From positions 1 through 26,676 of the forward strand of contig DASRBO010000112.1 in NCBI GenBank assembly GCA_035653595.1: a stretch of 26,676 bases of DNA. Reading direction: 5' to 3'. The notes under the pieces are model-generated. The model was not told where the DNA came from, searched no databases, and worked only from the letters and a program-made list of their open reading frames with translations. This document shows positions 9,308-16,546 of this stretch, piece by piece. This stretch comes from DASRBO01 sp035653595. GTDB taxonomy: Bacteria; Actinomycetota; Acidimicrobiia; Acidimicrobiales; JAJPHE01. Within the stretch, counting starts at the first letter, position 1. Every line of letters starts with the position of its first letter. The translations under genes and the position numbers were made by a program.

Positions 9308-10543
9308 TCAGCCGAAGAACTTCTTAGCCTCCGCCAAGGCGTCGGACAGAGCGTCGACGTCGTCGGCGTCGTTGTAGACATAGAACGAGGCCCGGGCCGT
9401 GGCGCTGACCCCGAGCCGGCGCATGAGCGGCTTGGCGCAGTGGTGCCCCGCCCGCACGCACACGCCCCACTCGTCCAGCACCTGCGAGACGTCATGGGGA
9501 TGGATGTCGCCGAGGGCGAGGGAGATGACCCCGCCCCGGCACTCGAGGTTCTCCGGGCCGAAGATCACCAGGTCGTCCCCGTGACGGTCGCGCAGGGTGC
9601 GCAAGGCATATGAGGTCAGCTCCCGCTCGTGGGCGGTCACCGCCTCCATGCCCAGTTCCTCGAGATAGTCGATCGCCGCCCCGAGGCCCACCACCTCGGC
9701 GATGGGCATGGTGCCGGCCTCGAACTTCCAAGGGACGTCGTTTGTGCTGAAGCCGTCGAGGCGCACGTCACTGATCATCTCGCCCCCACCGAGGAACGGC
9801 GGCATGGCCTCCAGCAGCTCCTCGCGGGCCCACAGGCCGCCGATTCCGGTCGGACCGAGCATCTTGTGGCCGGTGAAGCCGAGGAAGTCGCAACCCAGCT
9901 CCGCCACCGAGGTCCTTCGGTGGGGGACGAGCTGGGCGGCGTCGACCAGGCAGAGGGCGCCCGCCCGGTGGGCGGCGTCGGCCACCTGCTGGACCGGGTT
10001 GATCGTCCCCAGCACGTTGGACATGGCCGACACACCGACCAGCTTCACGCCGTCGAGGAGCCGGTCGAGACCGGACAGGTCGAGGCGGCCCTCGGTGGTC
10101 AGGGGCAGGTAGCGAAGTGAGAAGCCGCGCTCCTCGGCCAGCATGAGCCAGGGCACCAGGTTGGCGTGGTGCTCCATTTCGGTGAGCAGCACGACGTCGC
10201 CCGGGCCCAGGTTGCGCCGGCCCCAGGTGTTTGCCACCAGGTTGATCGCCTCGGTCACGTTCTTGGTGAAGACGATCTCGCGGGGCGAGGAGGCCCCGAT
10301 GAACCGGGCCACCTTCGAACGCCCCTGTTCGTAGAGGCGGGTGGCCTCCTCGGCGATGGCGTACACGCCCCGGTGCACGTTGGCGTGGGTGGTCTCGTAG
10401 TAGTGGCTCATGGCCTCGATGACCGCGGCCGGCTTCTGCGACGAGGAGGCCGAGTCGAGGTAGACCAGGCGGTGGCCGTGGGTGGTGACCGAGAGGATCG
10501 GGAAGTCCCGCCGCACTGCGGCGACGTCGAGGCCTCCGCTCAT
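9308..10543 (-). CDS. sufS: Cysteine desulfurase SufS
   Basis: SufS is a PLP enzyme that removes sulfur from L-cysteine as a protein persulfide. The 411-residue protein shows PLP-binding Lys227 in TGHKMLGP, Asp201 and Gln204 in VDAAQLVPH, His126 in EMEHHANLVPW and catalytic Cys369 in RAGHHCAKPLM, the group II desulfurase pattern. The ATG at 10543 overlaps the TGA of the upstream sufC (ATGA). The reading frame is open upstream but lies inside sufC, so this start is preferred. It precedes sufU in the minus-strand operon. Confidence 0.95.
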   Translation of the reverse strand: MSGGLDVAAVRRDFPILSVTTHGHRLVYLDSASSSQKPAAVIEAMSHYYETTHANVHRGVYAIAEEATRLYEQGRSKVARFIGASSPREIVFTKNVTEAINLVANTWGRRNLGPGDVVLLTEMEHHANLVPWLMLAEERGFSLRYLPLTTEGRLDLSGLDRLLDGVKLVGVSAMSNVLGTINPVQQVADAAHRAGALCLVDAAQLVPHRRTSVAELGCDFLGFTGHKMLGPTGIGGLWAREELLEAMPPFLGGGEMISDVRLDGFSTNDVPWKFEAGTMPIAEVVGLGAAIDYLEELGMEAVTAHERELTSYALRTLRDRHGDDLVIFGPENLECRGGVISLALGDIHPHDVSQVLDEWGVCVRAGHHCAKPLMRRLGVSATARASFYVYNDADDVDALSDALAEAKKFFG

Positions 10544-11307
10544 GCCGCCTGCCCCCGGAAGGACTCGTAGCCCTCCGCCTCCAGCCGCTCGGCCAGCTCC
10601 GGCCCGCCGCTCTCGACGATGCGGCCGTCCACGAGGATGTGGATCCGGTCCGGGGTCAGCTCGTCGAGGATGCGGCGGTAGTGGGTGATCAGGAGCACCC
10701 CGAGGCCAGGGCGGGCCTGGCGGACCTGCTCGACACCGCCGGCCACCGTCCGCAGGGCGTCGATGTCCAGACCGGAGTCCGTCTCGTCGAGGATCGCCAT
10801 GTCGGGTTCGAGGATGGCCATCTGGAGGATCTCGTTGCGCTTCTTCTCCCCGCCCGAGAAGCCCTCGTTTAGGTAGCGGTCCCCGAAGGAGGGGTCCATC
10901 CCCAGCCTCTGCATCCACTCCATGATCGAGACGCGCAGCTCGAGGACCGACAGCTCCATCCCCTTGCGGGCCGACAGCGCCTGGCGCAGGAACTGCACCA
11001 CCGGCACGCCGGCCACCTCCTCGGGGTACTGGAAGGCGAGGAACAGCCCGGCCTTGGCGCGGGCGTCGGTGGGCCACTCGGTGATGTCCTCGCCCCGGAA
11101 GAGGATCCGGCCCCCCGTGATCCGGTAGGTCGGGTTCCCGAGCAGGGCGTTGGCCAGGGTGGACTTGCCCGAGCCGTTCGGCCCCATGAGGGCATGGATC
11201 TCGCCCTCGCCCACCGACAGGTCCACCCCCCGCAGGATGGGAGCGCCCTCGGCGGTCACCTGGAGGCCCTCGATCTGGAACAAAGGGGTCGACCCGGGCG
11301 TCCTCAC
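10540..11307 (-). CDS. sufC: SufC ATPase, copy 2 (sufSU-linked)
   Basis: This second SufC-type ABC ATPase has 255 residues. Walker A GPNGSGKST is at 42-50, signature SGGEKKRNE from 151, Walker B AILDE at 171-175, the canonical DETDSGLDIDALR block follows, and switch His209 is in LITHYRR. RYLNEGFSGGEKKRNEILQ is closer to the family consensus than the first copy. It is the first gene of the minus-strand operon and overlaps sufS by 4 bp. The GTG start lies 6 nt after a TATAAT hexamer, so the mRNA probably starts at the initiation codon. Which SufC copy serves SufBD cannot be decided from sequence alone. Confidence 0.93.
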   Translation of the reverse strand: MRTPGSTPLFQIEGLQVTAEGAPILRGVDLSVGEGEIHALMGPNGSGKSTLANALLGNPTYRITGGRILFRGEDITEWPTDARAKAGLFLAFQYPEEVAGVPVVQFLRQALSARKGMELSVLELRVSIMEWMQRLGMDPSFGDRYLNEGFSGGEKKRNEILQMAILEPDMAILDETDSGLDIDALRTVAGGVEQVRQARPGLGVLLITHYRRILDELTPDRIHILVDGRIVESGGPELAERLEAEGYESFRGQAA

Positions 11308-11313
11308 GACTGG

Positions 11314-11319
11314 ATTATA
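11314..11319 (-). promoter_or_regulatory. -10 element of the sufC-sufS-sufU operon (leaderless)
   Basis: On the minus strand the sequence is a perfect TATAAT followed by CCAGTC and then the GTG of sufC copy 2. Six nucleotides from -10 to start places transcription initiation at or next to the start codon. No Shine-Dalgarno site can fit in between. The segment is AT-rich in a roughly 70% GC context. A -35 box is not obvious; TTCTCC lies 17 nt upstream. Confidence 0.55.
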
Positions 11320-11360
11320 TTTGCACTACCGCCATAGGAGAAACCCCCCGGGCTGCTCCT

Positions 11361-13583
11361 GTGGACCCCAGGGCGGGCTCCGTTGGAAGCGCCCCCAGCG
11401 GCGGTACCCTGCCGTTGGTGGCCGATCGCGTGGCAGCGGGCAGGCCCGGCACCCGCCGGGGGCAGCGGGGCACCCACATCCCCGGACAGGTCGCCCTGGT
11501 CGAGGGGTCCTGCTTCGCCGTGTCGGGCAGCGGCGGCGACATGGCCGGGGGCACCACCGCCGAGCACCTCCAGGGCCTTTTCTTCCGCGACGTCCGCATC
11601 CTGTCCCAGTGGCAGCTGCTGGTGAACGGGGAGACCCCCGAGCCCCTGGCCGTGGCCGAGGACGAGCCCTTTGCCGCCACCTTCGTCTCGAGGGCCCACG
11701 CGGCGGCCGCCCAGCCCGAGCCGTCCCTGGTGGTGCTGCGCTCCCGCTGGGTGGGCCAGGGCATGACCGAGGAGATCGAGATCCGCAACTTCGGCGAGGA
11801 GGCCGCCTACTGCTCGGTCGACGTGCTGGTCGGGGCCGACTTCGCCGGGCTGTTCGCCGTCAGGGAGGGGACCGGGCTCGAGCCCGAGGGGGAGCCGATC
11901 ATCGAGGCGGACGGCGGCTCAATGGTCCTGCGCCAGCGCCGGGCCGGGGTGCGCAGAGGAGTACGCATTGCCTTCGCCCCTCAGGCCAAGGTGGGCGAGG
12001 GCGGGGCCAGCTTCGAGCTGATCGTGCCGGCCGGCGGATCGTGGAGCACGTGCATCGAGGTGATCCCCGTGGCCGAGGGCGAGGACATCGTCCCCCGGCA
12101 CCGGTGCGGGGAGATCCCCGAGCACAGTGCCCCGGCCGAGCGCCTGGCCCGCTGGCGCAAGCAGGTCCCCATGGTGGAGACCGACTACGCCGCCCTGCGC
12201 ACCGCCCTGGCCCGCAGCGCCGAGGACCTGGGGGCGCTCCGGCTCTTCGACCCCGACCACCCCGAGCGGGTGGTGGTGGCCGCCGGCCTGCCCTGGTTCA
12301 TGACCCTGTTCGGTCGGGACTCCCTGCTGGCCTCGTGGATGGCGCTGCCCCTCGATCCCGACCTGGCTCTGGGGGTCCTGCAGACCCTGGCCCGCTTCCA
12401 GGGCAGCGACGTGGACCCCCGCACCGAGGAGGAGCCGGGCCGCATCCTTCACGAGGTGCGCTTCCGCGAGTCCGTATCGCTCTCCCTCGACGGGGGCCAC
12501 ATCTACTACGGGACCGCCGATGCCACCCCCCTGTTCGTCATGCTCCTGGGCGAGCTGCGGCGCTGGGGTCTGGCCCGCGAGGTGGTGGAGGAGCTGCTGC
12601 CCCACGCCGACCGGGCTCTCGCCTGGGTCACCGACTTCGGTGACCGCGACGGGGACGGCTTCGTCGAGTACCAGCGAACGACCGACCGGGGCCTGGTCAA
12701 CCAGGGATGGAAGGACTCCGCCGGGGCCATCCGCTTCGCCGACGGCCGGCCGGCGGAGACACCTCTGGCGGTGTGCGAGGTGCAGGCCTACACCTATGCC
12801 GCCTACGTGGCCCGGGGCCACTTTGCCCGCGAGGCGGGGGACGAGGCCGGGGCCCTGCACTGGCACGCCCGGGCGGCCGCCCTCAGGGAGGCGTTCAACC
12901 GCGACTTCTGGGACGACCGCCGCCGGAGCTTCGTGCTCGCCCTCGACCGCGACAAGCGCCCGGTCGACGCCCTGGCGTCCAACATCGGCCACTGCCTCTG
13001 GACCGGAATCATCGACGAGGACAAGGCCGCCGCCGTGGCCGAGCACCTGGTGTCGCCCCAGATGTTCACCGGCTGGGGGGTGCGCACCCTGGCGTCCTCG
13101 ATGGGCGGATACAACCCGGTCAGCTACCACTGCGGGTCGGTGTGGCCCCACGACACGGCCATCGCCGCCGCCGGGCTGATGCGGTACGGCTTTGTCGAGG
13201 AGGCCCACCGGGTGATCACCGGGCTCCTGGACGCCGCCGCCCGCCAGGGCGGCCGCCTGCCCGAGCTCTTCTCCGGCCTCGACCGCCAGGAGCTCGACGC
13301 CGTGGTGCCCCATCCGGCCGCCTGCTCGCCCCAGGCCTGTGCCTCGGCGGCCCCGCTGCTGCTCCTTCGCAGCCTCCTGCGGCTCGACCCGTGGGTGCCC
13401 CAGGGCAAGGTCTGGCTGGCCCCCGTACTGCCCGAGGAGGTGGGCACCATCGTGGTCGACCGGGTGCCGCTGGGCGGCGCCCGGGTCCGCATCGAGGCGA
13501 CCGGTACGGCCCTCAAGGTCGAGGGACTACCGGCGGAGCTGGAGCTGGTTCAGGCCGGCAGGCGCCCCACCACCGCCGGCTGA
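11361..13583 (+). CDS. Glycogen-debranching (amylo-alpha-1,6-glucosidase) family enzyme
   Basis: This 740-residue protein has an N-terminal beta domain of the GDE_N_bis type, about residues 45-260, with LVEGSCFAVS and LFFRDVRILSQW. A C-terminal (alpha/alpha)6 barrel of the GH63/GH133-like type follows. The barrel shows PWFMTLFGRDSLL near 312-323, DGFVEY and VNQGWKDSAGA near 443-453, PVSYHCGSVWPHDTA near 588-600 and LPELFSGL near 634-641. These are hallmarks of bacterial proteins annotated as glycogen-debranching or amylo-alpha-1,6-glucosidase enzymes, acting on alpha-glucans in the cytoplasm. The GTG start is uncertain. AGGAGA lies 19 nt away, and homology begins only near residue 45, so a later start is possible. 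It is transcribed away from the suf minus operon. Confidence 0.87.
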   Translation: MDPRAGSVGSAPSGGTLPLVADRVAAGRPGTRRGQRGTHIPGQVALVEGSCFAVSGSGGDMAGGTTAEHLQGLFFRDVRILSQWQLLVNGETPEPLAVAEDEPFAATFVSRAHAAAAQPEPSLVVLRSRWVGQGMTEEIEIRNFGEEAAYCSVDVLVGADFAGLFAVREGTGLEPEGEPIIEADGGSMVLRQRRAGVRRGVRIAFAPQAKVGEGGASFELIVPAGGSWSTCIEVIPVAEGEDIVPRHRCGEIPEHSAPAERLARWRKQVPMVETDYAALRTALARSAEDLGALRLFDPDHPERVVVAAGLPWFMTLFGRDSLLASWMALPLDPDLALGVLQTLARFQGSDVDPRTEEEPGRILHEVRFRESVSLSLDGGHIYYGTADATPLFVMLLGELRRWGLAREVVEELLPHADRALAWVTDFGDRDGDGFVEYQRTTDRGLVNQGWKDSAGAIRFADGRPAETPLAVCEVQAYTYAAYVARGHFAREAGDEAGALHWHARAAALREAFNRDFWDDRRRSFVLALDRDKRPVDALASNIGHCLWTGIIDEDKAAAVAEHLVSPQMFTGWGVRTLASSMGGYNPVSYHCGSVWPHDTAIAAAGLMRYGFVEEAHRVITGLLDAAARQGGRLPELFSGLDRQELDAVVPHPAACSPQACASAAPLLLLRSLLRLDPWVPQGKVWLAPVLPEEVGTIVVDRVPLGGARVRIEATGTALKVEGLPAELELVQAGRRPTTAG

Positions 13584-13611
13584 CGCCCGTCGCTCCGGTG
13601 GCCGCCCGGGG

Positions 13612-14214
13612 TCACCAGCCCCGGTCGACCCACTCCTGCAGGTGCGGCCGCTCGGTGCCGATGGTGGTGTCGTCACCGTGGCCCGGCATGACCAGGGTCT
13701 CCTCAGGCAGCACCAGGAGGCGGTCCTCGATCGACCGGATGATCGTCGGGAAGTCCCCGCCCGGGAACTTGGTGGCGCCCGGGCCCCCGGGAAAGAGGGT
13801 GTCTCCGGAGAACAGGACGGGGGAGCCCTCCAGCCGGAAGCAGATCGAGCCGGCCGTGTGGCCCGGGGTGGCGATGGTGGCCAGCCTCAGCCGGCCCACC
13901 TCGATGACCGAGTCGTCCTCGAGGACGAAGTCGTAGGACGGGAGCATGGAGGCGTCGGCTCCGGTCACCCCCACCTCGTAGCCGGCGTCCCGCACCGCCG
14001 GTACCGCCTGGATGTGGTCCCAGTGGCCGTGGGTCTCCAGCACCCGCCGGACGCCGAGCCGGCGGCACAGATCGAGCAGACGTTCGTGCTCGTTGGCGGC
14101 GTCGATCAGGACCGCCTCCCCGGTCTGGCGGCACCGGAGGATGAAGACGTTGTTGTCCATGGGCCCCACCACGACCTTGTGGATTTCGGCCGAGCTGTCC
14201 TGGTAATGCGGCAT
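13612..14214 (-). CDS. MBL-fold metal-dependent hydrolase, glyoxalase II-like
   Basis: This 200-residue protein has a complete metallo-beta-lactamase-fold metal site: HGHWDH with His62, His64, Asp66 and His67, then His119 (TPGHTAGS), Asp138 (SGDTLFPGG) and His179 (MPGHGDD). The overall pattern matches small hydroxyacylglutathione-hydrolase-like proteins, which act on thioesters; its substrate is unknown. I chose ATG 14214 because GGAGG lies 5 nt upstream. An ATG at 14268 in the same frame would add 18 unconserved residues and has no ribosome site. It converges with the debranching gene and diverges from the acyl-CoA dehydrogenase gene. Confidence 0.88.
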   Translation of the reverse strand: MPHYQDSSAEIHKVVVGPMDNNVFILRCRQTGEAVLIDAANEHERLLDLCRRLGVRRVLETHGHWDHIQAVPAVRDAGYEVGVTGADASMLPSYDFVLEDDSVIEVGRLRLATIATPGHTAGSICFRLEGSPVLFSGDTLFPGGPGATKFPGGDFPTIIRSIEDRLLVLPEETLVMPGHGDDTTIGTERPHLQEWVDRGW

Positions 14215-14275
14215 CTCCACCTCCGGGGACGGTCGCGGGCGCCCTGACCTGGGCGTCTCCACGTGCATCTTGACC

Positions 14276-14291
14276 GACCGGTCTAGTAGAC
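14276..14291. promoter_or_regulatory. Possible operator between divergent genes
   Basis: Two short palindromes overlap here: GACCGGTC (14276-14283) and GTCTAGTAGAC (14281-14291). They lie between the divergent MBL hydrolase and acyl-CoA dehydrogenase genes, beside a TTGACC hexamer at 14270-14275. TetR-family repressors often control acyl-CoA dehydrogenase genes from sites of this kind. No regulator gene is nearby, so the assignment is tentative. Confidence 0.25.
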
Positions 14292-14330
14292 AGTGAGGGT
14301 CAGTGTGAGCCGTCCCAGGGGGATCGATCT

Positions 14331-15446
14331 GTGAATTTTGCCTTCAGCGAGGAGCAAGAGGAACTCCGCCGCTCGGTACGCCGGTTCCTCGAGGACAAGT
14401 CGCCCGTCACCGAGGTGCGACGCCTGATGGAGACGACCGAGGGCTACGACCCCGCCGTCTGGACCCAGATGGGCAGCCAGCTCGGCCTGCAGGGCCTCAC
14501 CATCCCGGAGGAGTACGGGGGCTCGGGATACTCCTACGTCGAGCTGATCGTGGTGCTGGAGGAGATGGGGCGGGCCCTCCTGTGCGCCCCCTACTTCTCC
14601 ACCGTGGCCCTGGCCACCAACGCCATCCTCACCTCGGGCGACGACGCCGCCAAGAAGGAGCTGCTGGCCGGCATCGCCGGCGGCGAGACCATCGCCACCC
14701 TGGCCATCACCGAGGACAACGGCCGCTGGGACCTCGAGGGCATCCAGCTGCAGGCCAAGCGGTCGGGGGACGGCTACACCCTCGACGGCCACAAGATGTT
14801 CGTGATCGATGGCCACACGGCCAACCTGATCGTGGTGGCGGCCCGCAGCGACGCCGGGGTCAGCCTGTTCGCGGTGGATGGCGACGCCTCCGGGCTCACC
14901 CGCACCCCGCTGTCCACCATGGACATGACCCGCAAGCAGGCCCGGCTGGAGTTCGCCGGCACGCCTGCCCGGCTGATCGGGACCGAGGGCGGGGCCGAGG
15001 CCGGCCTGTCCAAGACCATGGACCTGGCCGCCGTAGCCCTGGCGGCGGAGCAGGTGGGCGGGGCCCAGAAGTGCCTGGACATGAGCGTCGAGTACGCCAA
15101 GGTCCGCATCCAGTTCGGCCGGCCGATCGGCTCCTTCCAGGCCATCAAGCACAAGTGCGCCGACATGCTGTTGGAGGTGGAGTCGGCCAAGTCGGCGGCC
15201 TACTACGCCGGCTGGGCGGCGGCGGAGGACTCCGACGAGCTGCCCGTGGTGGCCAGCCTGGCCAAGGCCTACTGCTCGGAGGCCTACTTCCATGCCGCCG
15301 CCGAGAACATCCAGATCCACGGCGGCATCGGCTTCACCTGGGAGCACGACGCCCACCTGTACTTCAAGCGGGCCAAGTCCTCCGAGCTCCTCCTCGGGGA
15401 TCCGACCTACCACCGCGAGCTGCTCGCCCAGCGCATCGGTATATGA
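14331..15446 (+). CDS. Acyl-CoA dehydrogenase family protein (FadE-type)
   Basis: This 371-residue flavoprotein has the acyl-CoA dehydrogenase domain order. The N-terminal helical domain begins FAFSEEQEELRR, a middle beta domain contains LAITEDNG and GHKMFVIDG, and the C-terminal helical domain has RIQFGRPIGSFQAIKH and IQIHGGIGFTWEHDAHLYFKRA. The position of the catalytic Glu in MCAD-type enzymes (YEGT) reads LLGD, so the usual base is missing. The C-terminal text resembles actinobacterial steroid or branched-chain FadE subunits, some of which work as heterotetramers with a second FadE. The substrate is unknown. GTG 14331 has AGGGGG 8 nt upstream. Confidence 0.87.
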   Translation: MNFAFSEEQEELRRSVRRFLEDKSPVTEVRRLMETTEGYDPAVWTQMGSQLGLQGLTIPEEYGGSGYSYVELIVVLEEMGRALLCAPYFSTVALATNAILTSGDDAAKKELLAGIAGGETIATLAITEDNGRWDLEGIQLQAKRSGDGYTLDGHKMFVIDGHTANLIVVAARSDAGVSLFAVDGDASGLTRTPLSTMDMTRKQARLEFAGTPARLIGTEGGAEAGLSKTMDLAAVALAAEQVGGAQKCLDMSVEYAKVRIQFGRPIGSFQAIKHKCADMLLEVESAKSAAYYAGWAAAEDSDELPVVASLAKAYCSEAYFHAAAENIQIHGGIGFTWEHDAHLYFKRAKSSELLLGDPTYHRELLAQRIGI

Positions 15447-15469
15447 GCCGACGCGCCTCCCGACTCGGG

Positions 15470-15475
15470 TAGCCT
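15470..15475 (+). promoter_or_regulatory. Candidate -10 of the 16S-tail-matching RNA
   Basis: TAGCCT fits TAnnnT and lies 24 bp after the acyl-CoA dehydrogenase stop. Initiation would fall near 15482, just before the extended Shine-Dalgarno match. No good -35 is visible, so read-through from the upstream gene is equally possible. Confidence 0.25.
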
Positions 15476-15504
15476 GTCGGCACCAGAGAAAGGAGGTGGT
15501 CCAA

Positions 15505-15549
15505 CTGCATAGTCAACCTTGTGGGACCCTGGAGGTGGCTGGCCGTTAG
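15505..15549 (+). CDS. Possible 14-residue peptide behind the extended ribosome site
   Basis: A CTG codon lies 8 nt after AGGAGG, the right distance for initiation, and opens a 14-codon frame ending at TAG 15547. The predicted peptide after the start is HSQPCGTLEVAGR. There is no ATG or GTG at a suitable distance. A second frame from GTG 15521 to TAG 15628 would give a 35-residue peptide containing WLAVRRPAGPPGK, but it has no ribosome site of its own. The choice between them, or neither, cannot be made from one sequence. Confidence 0.2.
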   Translation: MHSQPCGTLEVAGR

Positions 15550-15662
15550 GCGGCCTGCTGGACCACCTGGCAAAATCCAGCCAGACACCGCCTGGGTACC
15601 GGTCGGGAGCCGGTCCCACCCGACGTAGTACGGGAAACCAGGTCCTTTCCAGCTGTTTCTCA

Positions 15663-15701
15663 GGAGAGGGGGCGCCTAAGGCGCCCCCTCTCCACCTTTT
15701 T
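15663..15701 (+). terminator. Strong intrinsic terminator
   Basis: GGAGAGGGGGCGCC and GGCGCCCCCTCTCC form a perfect 14-bp stem with a TAA loop, followed after three bases by TTTTT (15697-15701). It is the clearest Rho-independent terminator of the window. It closes the short unit after the acyl-CoA dehydrogenase gene and insulates the hydrolase gene downstream. Confidence 0.88.
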
Positions 15702-15766
15702 GGGCCAACGGGTCCGGTGAGCCGGCCGGCGTCGGCCCCCTCCAGGGGCCCGGAGCGGGGAATACC

Positions 15767-16546
15767 GTGTCCGAGCCCATGGACGTCGTAATCCAGAGCG
15801 AGGGGGCCGACCTGGCCGCCCACATCGCCCGGCCGCGGACCCGGGGGGCCCCGCGGAGGCCGGGGCTGGTGCTGTGCCACGGCTTCCCGGCCGCTCCCAG
15901 CGGCGCCGGCCAGGCTGGGTCGACCTACACCGAGCTGGCCGATTGGCTGGCCTCGGAGGCGTCCTGGGTGGTGATGGCGTTCAACTTCCGGGGCGCCGGC
16001 GCCTCCAAGGGGAACTTCTCCCTCGGGGGATGGCTGGCCGACCTGCGGGCGGCGGTGGCCCACCTGCGGTCCCAGCCCGACGTGTCCGGGGTTTGGGTGG
16101 CGGGCTTCCGCGAGGGCGGGGCCCTGGCTGTCTGCGCCACCGGTGACGACAGGGCCATCAAGGGGGTGGCCGCCCTGGCCGCCCCGGTGGACTTCGAGCG
16201 GTGGGCGGTCGATCCCCGCCGCTCGGTGGAGGAGGCCCGCCGCAACGGGGCCATCGTGGACCCAGCCTTTCCCGCCGACTTCGAAGCGTGGGCTCGGGAG
16301 TTCCGCGAGATCCGGCCGCTGACCAAGGTGGTGGCGGTGCCGCCCCGGCCGCTGCTGGTCGTGCACGGCACCGACGACATCACCGTGCCGCTGGTCGACG
16401 CCCGGGCCCTGGCCGACGCCGCCGCCGGCGACGAGAACGCCGGCGAGGTCGACTTCCGGGTCCTCAGCGGGGCCGGCCACCACCTCCGCCACGACCCCCG
16501 GGCGGTGGCGATCCTCCTGGGGTGGCTCGAGCGCCAGCAGATCTGA
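15767..16546 (+). CDS. Alpha/beta-hydrolase fold protein with altered nucleophile
   Basis: This 259-residue protein matches small dienelactone-hydrolase or CocE-like alpha/beta hydrolases. It has the oxyanion-region LVLCHGFPAAPSG (35-46), NFRGAGASKG, the nucleophile-elbow segment VAGFREGGALAV (111-122), HGTDDITVPL with the acid, and GAGHHLRHDPR with the base. The elbow should read G-x-S-x-G but the nucleophile position is Arg115 (codon CGC; AGC would be Ser). It may therefore be inactive or non-hydrolytic unless this is a sequence error. GTG 15767 is taken as start; ATG 15779 is possible. Its last 83 bp overlap the convergent thiE gene. Confidence 0.82.
   Translation: MSEPMDVVIQSEGADLAAHIARPRTRGAPRRPGLVLCHGFPAAPSGAGQAGSTYTELADWLASEASWVVMAFNFRGAGASKGNFSLGGWLADLRAAVAHLRSQPDVSGVWVAGFREGGALAVCATGDDRAIKGVAALAAPVDFERWAVDPRRSVEEARRNGAIVDPAFPADFEAWAREFREIRPLTKVVAVPPRPLLVVHGTDDITVPLVDARALADAAAGDENAGEVDFRVLSGAGHHLRHDPRAVAILLGWLERQQI

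Larger units (their letters stand above)
15477..15701 (+). ncRNA. Structured RNA or small-ORF leader with 17-nt match to the 16S rRNA tail
   Basis: This stretch without a conventional gene has RNA-like features. AGAAAGGAGGTGGTCCA (15487-15503) can pair over 17 nt with the universal 3' end of 16S rRNA, with one G-U pair. TGGACCACCT (15559-15568) is the exact complement of 15494-15503 and resembles the 16S tail itself, so the two can form a 10-bp stem that hides the ribosome site. Further hairpins are GGCCG/CGGCC at 15541-15555 and GGGTACCGG/CCGGTCCC at 15594-15617. A strong terminator ends the unit. It could be a regulatory RNA, a riboswitch-like leader or a gene for a very small protein. I do not recognise an Rfam family. 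Confidence 0.5.
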
